From contig NZ_CM001023.1 of assembly GCF_000166275.1 (NCBI RefSeq), positions 3,165,001 to 3,229,000 of the forward strand: a DNA stretch of 64,000 bases. The letters run 5' to 3'. Below are positions 54,051 through 62,700 of the stretch, piece after piece (positions within the stretch are counted from its first letter, which is position 1; every line of letters starts with the position of its first letter). The stretch is from Algoriphagus machipongonensis (GTDB lineage: Bacteria > Bacteroidota > Bacteroidia > Cytophagales > Cyclobacteriaceae). The notes under the pieces are model-generated. The model did not search any database and was not told the origin of the DNA. It saw only the letters and a program-made list of their open reading frames with translations. The translations under genes and the position numbers were made by a program.

Positions 54051-54854
54051 ATGAAAATATTGATCCCCATGGATTTTTCGGAGAACTCAAGAAAAACGCT
54101 TGAGTTTGCTATTTCTTTATCTCGCACAAAAGCAACCACAATTACCCTAATCCATGTCATTGAAGTGATTTATGATTTTGCAGCACAATCTGCAATCGCA
54201 ATTGAAGGGATGCACCGAGATGCGGATCAATACTTTCAAAAATTCATTTCTACTTTTAAGGAACCGGGAATTAAACTGGAATACATTCTTAAAGAAGGAA
54301 CAGTTTCAATAATGACTGCAAAAATAGCAGAGGAATTAAGCGTGGACCTTATCATTATGGGAACACACGGTGCTTCGGGAGTGGAAAGGTCCATGATGGG
54401 TACTAATGCTGTCGAAGTCATTAAATCTTCTGAAGTCCCAGTTTTATTATTTCCTGAAAAAGCCCAAATAAGTGGGATTCAAAAAATGTCTTTGGCAATT
54501 GAGCTTAACGATCATGAGGAACCTTTTATTAATAATATTATCCAACTAAGTAAAACCTGGAATCTTAAACTCGACCTAATCCATGTTCAACAAAACAGAA
54601 GTTTCACGGAGGAATTGGCTCTTCTAGGTTTAGAAAGGTTTTTAGAAATAAATCACCCAGAGCTAGAGCCAAAAGTAAATACAATCAAGGCGGAAAAGGT
54701 CGAAGAAGGGATAGGAAGCTTTTTGAAAGAAAACCCAAATACCATTTTAGTAATGTGTCACAGGCATCATTCTTTTTGGGAACAAATCATGAGTAAAAGT
54801 AAGTCAATTGAAATAGCATATCATCCCAGTGTACCCTTACTAGTAATGATTTAA
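54051..54854 (+). CDS. Universal stress protein, two UspA domains
   Basis: 267 residues. First domain (1-140) starts KILIPMDFSENSRKTLEFAISLS and has the ATP-binding loop GTHGASGVERSMMGTNAVEVIKSS, with the G-2x-G-9x-G(S/T) pattern. The second domain (about 150-267) is degenerate: MCHRHHSFWEQIMSKSKSIEIA keeps the shape but not the glycines, so probably only one nucleotide site works. Cytoplasmic stress protein. Its stop abuts the stop of the Crp/Fnr gene (0 nt). Confidence 0.92.
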   Translation: MKILIPMDFSENSRKTLEFAISLSRTKATTITLIHVIEVIYDFAAQSAIAIEGMHRDADQYFQKFISTFKEPGIKLEYILKEGTVSIMTAKIAEELSVDLIIMGTHGASGVERSMMGTNAVEVIKSSEVPVLLFPEKAQISGIQKMSLAIELNDHEEPFINNIIQLSKTWNLKLDLIHVQQNRSFTEELALLGLERFLEINHPELEPKVNTIKAEKVEEGIGSFLKENPNTILVMCHRHHSFWEQIMSKSKSIEIAYHPSVPLLVMI

Positions 54855-55511
54855 CTACTTACTGATAAGCTCCTCAAAATCATCTCTAATATAAATCACA
54901 TTTCGGCCCAACTCAATCCACTTCTTTTTCTCAAGTTGTTTCAATAACCGAGATACTACTTCTCTGGATGTTCCTAATTCGTTTGCTATCTCCTGATGAG
55001 TTGTGTGCATCTCATTAGATTTATACTGCTTCATTTTTGTGATGATATAGCGCATCAGTCGCTCATCCATCTTCTTAAAAGCTACGGCATCCAGGGCTAC
55101 CAACATTTCCTGAAAACGGCTTTGATATGTATTGGCCACAAACTCTTTCCATTGCCTAAATTCATCCATCCATTTTTCATGGCTTCCAATAGGTATCCCG
55201 ATGAGTATTGTTTTTTCTTCAACTATCGCTTTAATCTCACTAGGTTTGGAGGCTGAGCAACAAGTCAGTGAAAGAGCGCAGGTCTCACCTGCATCTAGGT
55301 AATACAAGAAAAGTTCCTTACCATCTTCATCGACTCTCAATATCTTAATAGATCCTTCTAAAACGATCGGCACCATTTTCACAAACTTCCCGGGCTCCAT
55401 TAACACCTTTCCTGGTTCGAGGTTTAATACCTGACCTTGTTCCAATATTGCATTTAATAAATTGAGGTCCGTAAAACCTGGTAGGTAATTCTTTAATTCT
55501 TCTAAGCTCAT
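54855..55511 (-). CDS. Crp/Fnr-family transcriptional regulator
   Basis: 218 residues. N-terminal cyclic-nucleotide-binding-like beta barrel (GQVLNLEPGKVLMEPGKFVKMVPIVLEGSIKILRVDEDG) without the Arg-containing cAMP pocket, so cAMP binding is doubtful. Cysteines 78, 84 and 85 cluster in the barrel (GETCALSLTCCSAS). C-terminal winged helix with recognition helix TTHQEIANELGTSREVVSRLLKQLEK. No N-terminal FNR iron-sulphur cysteines. The thiol cluster suggests redox or sulphur sensing (inference). Its own promoter and that of TauE carry the same palindrome at the same place. Confidence 0.9.
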   Translation of the reverse strand: MSLEELKNYLPGFTDLNLLNAILEQGQVLNLEPGKVLMEPGKFVKMVPIVLEGSIKILRVDEDGKELFLYYLDAGETCALSLTCCSASKPSEIKAIVEEKTILIGIPIGSHEKWMDEFRQWKEFVANTYQSRFQEMLVALDAVAFKKMDERLMRYIITKMKQYKSNEMHTTHQEIANELGTSREVVSRLLKQLEKKKWIELGRNVIYIRDDFEELISK

Positions 55512-55516
55512 AAAAT

Positions 55517-55524
55517 CAAAATTA
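55517..55524 (-). promoter_or_regulatory. -7 box of the Crp/Fnr gene
   Basis: TAATTTTG (perfect) on the minus strand, ending only 5 nt before ATG 55511, so the mRNA is likely leaderless. No -33 TTG at the right distance. Confidence 0.6.
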
Positions 55525-55546
55525 CTGTTGGGTGCTAATAAATTAA

Positions 55547-55560
55547 GTGATTTTAATCAC
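55547..55560. promoter_or_regulatory. Crp/Fnr-type palindrome upstream of the Crp/Fnr gene
   Basis: GTGAT-TTTA-ATCAC, a perfect 5-4-5 inverted repeat, 22 nt upstream of the -7 box; probably positive autoregulation. Confidence 0.65.
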
Positions 55561-55596
55561 CAATAAACATGAATAATGAATTTACTTACCAAATGA

Positions 55597-55630
55597 TAAA
55601 AAAAAACTCCCACCCTTTCGGATGGAAGTT
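55597..55630 (-). terminator. Terminator closing the giant-gene operon
   Basis: On the minus strand AACTTCCATCC / GGGTGGGAGTT (all 11 pairs, two G-T) around a GAAA tetraloop, followed by a run of T residues, 15 nt past the stop at 55645. Confidence 0.9.
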
Positions 55631-55644
55631 CAAAGTAAACCACT

Positions 55645-58600
55645 TTAACAAGTGGGACAACACACAAACGGTACTTTTGTCAAGGGAGAAGTCCTTAGTA
55701 TTCTGAAATGCCCCAAACCACGGCTTAAGGGACGAATGTCACTTACAAGGTTAGTCTCTGCCTTCTTAGCTTTTAAGTCTTTTGAAATCCGGTCAGACAT
55801 GGTAGAAGTTCTTGAGGAGGGTCTCAAATGCGTCAAATGATCATGGATATTGGTAATGTTCCCAAACACCTCCACAACTAATACACTTAAAGGACTATCT
55901 TCAGGAAGTCCGAATGACCTCAATTTTTCTGCAATATCTTCTGATGTTACGACAGCTGTTCCTACCGGCTGCTCATCTTTGATATTCGCTATTAAATTCC
56001 CCTTTCTGATTAGATTTGGGTTTAAAGTCACGCTGCCTTTGGTATATTTTCCATTAGTAGGTTGAAAATACACCTGCTGTGTTAAGTCATTCTTGGCTTT
56101 TAGGACTTTCGGATCCGTATTGATCCTTACCCCTATTTTCATTTCAATTTCGCCTAATAAAATATTCCTGAAATCTCTACCATCTGCCTGATAAACTTGA
56201 GCATAGACCAATGTCCATAAACTCGTTCTTGGAGGCTTAGAGGTTACATTTTTACCATTAAATACAGCTTTTGCAAAAGGCGCACTCACGTACAAATGAT
56301 TTTCATTTCTATTTAATGAACATAATAGCGTGGGGACTGGATGTTGAATTCCCGTGACACGTAATGGACGCCCATACCTCCCTTGGGCTGTAGACCAAAG
56401 ATTGTCTTCACGATCTGCCCAATGACCATGGCCAACTCGGAACTCATATGTGAAAAAGCCGAACATCTCAGGGCTTTCTGCATGCATTCCTGCAGGTATC
56501 GGCAACATATAGTGCGTTTCACTATCATTAGCTTTGATCATGGGTTGCATGGCCCCTATCCCCGCTTTATCGTCGCTCTGTCCTGGGATTATAGTCCTTG
56601 TCAACTCAGGATCTAAACTTAGAGGTGATTCCTCTGGTGGGACCAATTGATCCCCTTCATTACTGGCCAGTAATTGATCAGGTGCATTCGCTAGCATCCT
56701 ACAGAAATAGGTGTCATCTGGATTTTCTACTGGCTTATCAAACTCAATCCACAGATACCTTTTTCTTGCTTCCGAGGCACTATAATCTTCTGCTCTTTCA
56801 TAAGGAGAAAAAGCGATACCCACACTGACCATTTTTGGAACTTGAGCTGGAGGAAGCACCGTAGGCAAAGAAAGTTGATCTGTCTCCACTTCTTCTGCTG
56901 CAGGATGTCCATCCTTCATCATTGGTTTGATTTTATAAGAAGCCCATAATTCATCAGGAAACCTTAATTCTCCATTGTTTTGCTTTAATTCATTTTTTGG
57001 GTCTAGGGCATCTATGTAAACAATCCGGGTATAATTTCTATTCACACGGTCAAATGAATCCGACTGTAATGCCTCAAATGAAACCGTATGCTTGAACTCC
57101 AGGTCTCCTAAATATGAGTTTTTTCTTTTCTCAGAGATTTTATCTTTTCTGAATTTAAATTCTCTTTCAATGACAAACCCTACATCCTTCAAACTATCCC
57201 AAGCCCAATCTCTATTGAGTTTGTAGCTTAAAGTGGCTACCCAATGATTATATAGGTCAGATTTGGTTGCAAAGGTTATAGAACTGCCATCTGGAGCTAG
57301 TGTATGCCTAATTCGAGAGTTACATCCAAATACGATCCTTTCTCCTTTAGGAGCCACTAAAGTCAATCCTTTAGCCTCTACCCCCAAGGCATTTGCCAAC
57401 CTTTCTACAACACCCGACTGCTCATCCTCAGATTCCCTTATTAATAAGGATTTAAATACATCCCCCTTGATTGTAGGTACAGAATCTGGTTTTAAAAATA
57501 AGGCTTGAACGGGAGCAATTGCCTCGAAAGGCTGCAATAAATCCAGTTCTTCAGAGGGTTCTTTATACAGCATAAACTGCTGATTTTTACCATATCTACT
57601 ATCCTTATCTTCATCTTCATCTATAAACCCAAAATAGCTTTCCGGAGAACTTTCCGTTTCAGCCACAGCTCTTAGAGAAATTCGAATATGTCTACCAGTG
57701 GGTAATACTAAACCCTCCAAGTCATGAATATCATCAAGCAATAAATCATCCCGTAAAAAAGGATTGGCAGGCTCTCCTAAATTCAAAACAGGAACATCGA
57801 TGAATTCCATAGGAATGGTTAGGGTTTCATCAAATTTCTCAGGAAAATCTCTAGTGGTTTCGTAGAGTGTAATATAATTCTCATCTCCTTTCTGACTTAA
57901 CTGAGTATCCATCTTTAAAGTCCTGACTTCTACTCTCACCTTGACTTTTGTAACGTCTGGATCAGATAAAGCCGGTTTCAAACCATCAGCTTCAATAGGA
58001 ACAGCTTTTAATAAAGCCACGGGATCTTCTCCTATCCCTTGATATTTATCTGTAAATACAACTGCTGGATATTCTAATAAGGGTCGCTTGATTACAAAAT
58101 TTGGGTTTGCGTCAAACTGTGTTTCATCATCATCTTGCGCATTGAAATAGGTCCTTTGATTATTTCTTATCTCAAATGGTTTGTCAATTCTAAGCATGGA
58201 AGGATTGATGTACCTTTTGAAAGAAACACTGGTTTCTGGACTTGGGGCAGCATTTATAGGATCATCTGTCAGACTTGGACCACCTCCTGAAATATCCGTC
58301 ATCCGGATTCTAAATTCATAGGTGTTTCCGTATCTCAATTGAGTCTCAAGTGGTCCTGGCTTAAGCGCCTTATTCTGCGCTACTTTCTTTTGCTGAGCTT
58401 CTCCCAGCATACTCCCGTTATCCTCATGGTTTCTATAGATTTCTATCGCATCCTGATCCTCAGTCACTATATTTTTACCAATCCAATGAGCATAATACAT
58501 GGGCAACCAATAATGATCACTATTTGGCCCACTAATTTTATTGGGATACACTTGATAGGGAAGCTCGGTTGAACTTGAGTCAAATTGACCTGAAAACATA

Positions 58601-59769
58601 TTTTGAGACTCTTCAATCTCAACTTGGTTCAAACTTTCCCAGGAAGTTCCTTCCTCTGCTTTTCTAACATCTATATGATAGCCCATCACTCCCAAGGGAG
58701 CATCGATTCTTTCTCCAGAACCTTGGGCAGAGGGATTTTCTATCATTTGTCTTAAATACCACACAAGCAACTGTTCATCATCCCAGCCCAGTCTTATTCC
58801 TGCATCGGACTGTGGTGGCAACTCATCTTGCGTCTCCTCTAACAGATTTCCACTAACCGGCTGATTGGCATGTACTATTTTTGCAAAGCCATCACTGTAG
58901 GTTTGAGCTTCCATAAATAATTCATCCCAGGGTCCCAATGGAACCGGCTCAGCAGGATCTAAAGACTTTTTATACAAGACAGGAAACAAAACAGGCGCAA
59001 AAACAGGTCGCTTCTCTCCTATTGTTAAAGCAGGTATTTTTGCGGCATACCTTTTTATCAAAGGTCCATCTGCTTCATCCAATAAACCCAATTGGGCACT
59101 TGAATACGGATCATTAGTAATGTCTGCATATAGGTATCCTCCATCTTCAAACCATTCTTCTTTTACCTTGATACTTACCTCGTAAATCATTCCGCAGGCT
59201 TTTGCCAAGAGAGGCTGCCTCAAGATATTAGCAAATACTTTTCCCCAACTTAGTTTTTCCCTAGGCTTATAATTGACTGTTGGAATTTTATCCCGAACAG
59301 CGCAATGATAACCATCATCTGTAATTGCATTGGGGTGTCTTGGTTGGGTAAAATTAAACCTCTCCCGATAGGAAAGCGGAAGGTATTTTTTAATACTACT
59401 CTCCACTGGAACTGGAGGGGGAAGTTTATCTGAATTATCGGTAATAGGCAAAGGCATTGCCTCGGCCACTTTTTTGATCATATTAGCCTTATTAGCTGCG
59501 GGAATCACCTCCACAGACTCAATAATCGGCACTCTACTTGGCGAGGTCGCATTACTTAAAGGGAAATCATCAGTTCCCCTTACAATCCCCAAATTAAACT
59601 CAGGTTGAAAATTAGCGAATCCAGGCACATTTGCGGGATTTGCTAAACCTGTGGCCCAATTAGAAAAAGGGTTTGTGTTTCGTGGTACAACCACGATATG
59701 AACAGTCAGCGTGTTGCCATCAAAACGCTGAGGAAAAGTCATTAATGAAATTAATCTTTTTGGTTCCAT
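55645..59769 (-). CDS. Giant protein of unknown function (1374 residues)
   Basis: I do not recognise this family. There is no signal peptide or transmembrane helix (N-terminus MEPKRLISLMTFPQRFDG), so it is probably cytoplasmic or exported by an unusual route. Most of it reads as beta-rich modules with short acidic/Pro loops. A segment near 475-500 (YGNTYEFRIRMTDISGGGPS) looks like a fibronectin-III-type strand pair; one near 1110-1143 (FFTYEFRVGHG...STAQGRYGRPLRVTG) looks similar. The C-terminus is FRILRTSPLTKVPFVCCPTC, ending in a CCxxC tail (Cys1370, 1371, 1374). It lies 21 nt after the equally large upstream gene, so both are co-expressed, and ends just before a strong terminator. Confidence 0.85.
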   Translation of the reverse strand: MEPKRLISLMTFPQRFDGNTLTVHIVVVPRNTNPFSNWATGLANPANVPGFANFQPEFNLGIVRGTDDFPLSNATSPSRVPIIESVEVIPAANKANMIKKVAEAMPLPITDNSDKLPPPVPVESSIKKYLPLSYRERFNFTQPRHPNAITDDGYHCAVRDKIPTVNYKPREKLSWGKVFANILRQPLLAKACGMIYEVSIKVKEEWFEDGGYLYADITNDPYSSAQLGLLDEADGPLIKRYAAKIPALTIGEKRPVFAPVLFPVLYKKSLDPAEPVPLGPWDELFMEAQTYSDGFAKIVHANQPVSGNLLEETQDELPPQSDAGIRLGWDDEQLLVWYLRQMIENPSAQGSGERIDAPLGVMGYHIDVRKAEEGTSWESLNQVEIEESQNMFSGQFDSSSTELPYQVYPNKISGPNSDHYWLPMYYAHWIGKNIVTEDQDAIEIYRNHEDNGSMLGEAQQKKVAQNKALKPGPLETQLRYGNTYEFRIRMTDISGGGPSLTDDPINAAPSPETSVSFKRYINPSMLRIDKPFEIRNNQRTYFNAQDDDETQFDANPNFVIKRPLLEYPAVVFTDKYQGIGEDPVALLKAVPIEADGLKPALSDPDVTKVKVRVEVRTLKMDTQLSQKGDENYITLYETTRDFPEKFDETLTIPMEFIDVPVLNLGEPANPFLRDDLLLDDIHDLEGLVLPTGRHIRISLRAVAETESSPESYFGFIDEDEDKDSRYGKNQQFMLYKEPSEELDLLQPFEAIAPVQALFLKPDSVPTIKGDVFKSLLIRESEDEQSGVVERLANALGVEAKGLTLVAPKGERIVFGCNSRIRHTLAPDGSSITFATKSDLYNHWVATLSYKLNRDWAWDSLKDVGFVIEREFKFRKDKISEKRKNSYLGDLEFKHTVSFEALQSDSFDRVNRNYTRIVYIDALDPKNELKQNNGELRFPDELWASYKIKPMMKDGHPAAEEVETDQLSLPTVLPPAQVPKMVSVGIAFSPYERAEDYSASEARKRYLWIEFDKPVENPDDTYFCRMLANAPDQLLASNEGDQLVPPEESPLSLDPELTRTIIPGQSDDKAGIGAMQPMIKANDSETHYMLPIPAGMHAESPEMFGFFTYEFRVGHGHWADREDNLWSTAQGRYGRPLRVTGIQHPVPTLLCSLNRNENHLYVSAPFAKAVFNGKNVTSKPPRTSLWTLVYAQVYQADGRDFRNILLGEIEMKIGVRINTDPKVLKAKNDLTQQVYFQPTNGKYTKGSVTLNPNLIRKGNLIANIKDEQPVGTAVVTSEDIAEKLRSFGLPEDSPLSVLVVEVFGNITNIHDHLTHLRPSSRTSTMSDRISKDLKAKKAETNLVSDIRPLSRGLGHFRILRTSPLTKVPFVCCPTC

Positions 59770-59790
59770 GATCTGATTTTTTATAAAAAA

Positions 59791-62700
59791 TTAGGCTATC
59801 TGGCGGCTTTCTTGCCAAGTCTCCTCAAAACTGATATTGATGATAAAGCAAATACTGATATCCAAACCGAAAGTCACTGATGCAGTACATTCAGTTCTCT
59901 CAGGACTCGATATCCTCTTCACACTACCACTTGCCTCAATGTAAATAGTCACACTGACGATACCACCAAGGAGATTTGCGTGTCCTTTGAAAAGCATAAA
60001 TGCTGTAACTTCAATAACATTGGCATCTGCATACATTTCACAGCCTACCATGTAAGTCACACTCACATTACCAACAACCGGTAGCCCAACGGAAATATTG
60101 GCACCAAAACCGAACTTCATCATTAAGCTAGGCCCAATCTTGGTATCACATGCGATTTTAACTTCCACCGAACCGACAGCATAAATTGTCGCAGCTCCGA
60201 TGGTAACACACATTACTTCTAGCCCACCATTAAACTGGACAAAACCTCCTGCCGTAGGAAGAAGTTGTTTAGGATCATTAGTCACTTTCAATGCTGCATT
60301 GAAGTAAACTCCTAAAGCAAGTCCTGCCTCAAGTCTTAGAGGACATTGAGGAGAGTTATAAACCGAATCTTCGGGTGGGAAGCGAATGAGAGGAATCTCT
60401 TTCTTGGCTTCAAACTTATATTCCCAGATTTCTCCAGCATTACTCATAGCAATCTGAAGCCCTTTCCTCATTACAGCTCCATAATCGCCTGTGCTCAACG
60501 CTGCTAACATCTGCAACAACTCTATTACAGGTTCTAAGGCTGGGCTAAACTCTACTTCCGGTAATGGTATACCATCCAGTGGTCCAGGATTATCTTTATC
60601 TCCTGCATAGCCCGTTTCTTTACCTTTTCCTGCATCAAAATTCCCTTTGATGGTGACTAGTCTTTCAAATGAACCTAAGTCAACTACCATCCCAACATTA
60701 TTGACTTTACTTTTCCAAGTATCAGCCAAATCATTGGCAAAGGAATCCACATCAAAGTTCAACTTGGAATCGACATATTGCTTATTACCCGGTTGACCTT
60801 GAGTAGCCTTGTATTCTATATAGATTTTCAATGAATCCATATCCACCAAATAGAGTGGATCAAAATTCGGAACATCAAAGGCCAAAGCTTTATTCAATGC
60901 AGAATTAGCTTCACCGGACAATAGTTTAAATCCTTTCTCTACGACTTGACCAGCCTCTTCTTTGGCTGTGATCTCCATTAATTCGAGTACTTTCCTACCT
61001 CCATCAACAGCTGCGTTTTCTATAAAGGCTTTGACTTTATTCCCTTGTTCATCTACCCCATCAAGCAAAGCCATTGCTTTTCCATAGTTAGAATAGGCAT
61101 CTCCGACGTTAGGGAAAATACTACTTCCATTCATCAGCTTATAGGCATCAGAAAAAATCGGTGGAGTCTTACTCATCAACTTAGAAATACCTTTTCTATA
61201 ACTAGGAGTTAAGAACAGGGCTTTCTGAGTGGATGTACTTTGGAGGTATCCATAATTGATGGTTTCAGCTACTGGGTCCCTCAAAATTTCAAGAGGGTGT
61301 GCCAATCGCAATAAGTTATTATTGACATCAGTTTGGCTGACCACGGATTCTTTTACCCATTTCCCCATTCTAATTAAAGGAATTGGTATATGAGGAGGTA
61401 AAGGCGTCACTTCACCACTGCCCGTTTCATGCTGAACCATACTCCAACTTCCATCTTTTGGTAAAACCACCGAACCGCGAGTAGAGGCAACAAAAATTGG
61501 ATCAGTAGAAGAGTTTCCTGGTTTTTCAGAAGGAGAAATATCAAAGCGATTGATTTGCATCATTTGCCCCGTACCCCCCACATCCATTACACAATCCACA
61601 TCGCCTCCAATTAAACCGCCTTGCAAAGCTAAGAGCTGTCTTAATTGAACTGGAGTCAAAGGCACGCCAGGAGGAGATAGCTGCACATATCCCAGAATCT
61701 TTTTAGCAGGGGTTTTCCCTTCTTTATGACCTTGAACCAGATTTTCAATGGAAACATCCGCATCAAAATAAACAGCCACGCATTTTACTTCCTGATCAAA
61801 CGGGGATCCCAAATTCGTTACCTTCTCACCAAATACATTGATATAATCCTGATTCGTACCTATGTTGTTTTTAGCAACAAAATCAGCTACAGTTCCATCT
61901 TCTTTGATGTTGGATATATTATATAAACCTCTCAATGTACCCGGATGAAGCTCATAAGGAGTCTCTTCTTTTTCAGGATCTCCTGCCACCGTTTTATCAA
62001 TGTATTTGTACCTAAAATCAAATTGACCATCTGACTCTGGTTGCCAGCCGCTATCCGTTCTAAAAACAAATCCCGAGCTGGTTCTAAAAAGAGTAATTGT
62101 TCTTACCACTCGGATTCCCCAAGGGTAGACAATGCTTTTTACTTGAATAACTTCATGCCCTGTTCTACCTAACATCACATCAAACCTTGATTGACTGGTT
62201 TGGGCTATTGCTGCAGAAGGACTCAGCCATTTACTAAAAGTACTTGTTCCATACCCAGTAAAATCAATTTTACTAACAGGTACTCCCCTCTCTGTTAACT
62301 GGGAAGGATTTCCTTGGTTGACAAAAAATTCTCCATTAAATATTTCTGTGACACTTTGACCTAAAGTACTGGCTCCAGTCGCAGCACCATTTGCTCCAAG
62401 TACATTCGCAAGCTGGACTGTGAATCCGGCAAACATTGGAGAATCATTTTTCTTGGGCTCTGAATTAAATTTCTTACCATAATCACCTGCCGTCGCACGA
62501 ATCTGAATACCTCCTTGTAAATCATTAGGGAAATTTGGTCTTATATTTTCAAGCGTAGGCTTAATAGTTTCCCTAGAATTAGTATGAGAAAGTTCTGCCA
62601 ATGCTTTAAGCCCAAAAGGCAATGTGAATTGGGCATTAACTGGTGTTTCCTTTTTCTGGTATTTATCTAGAATGAATGAAACCAAAGGTTTTGGAGAAAG

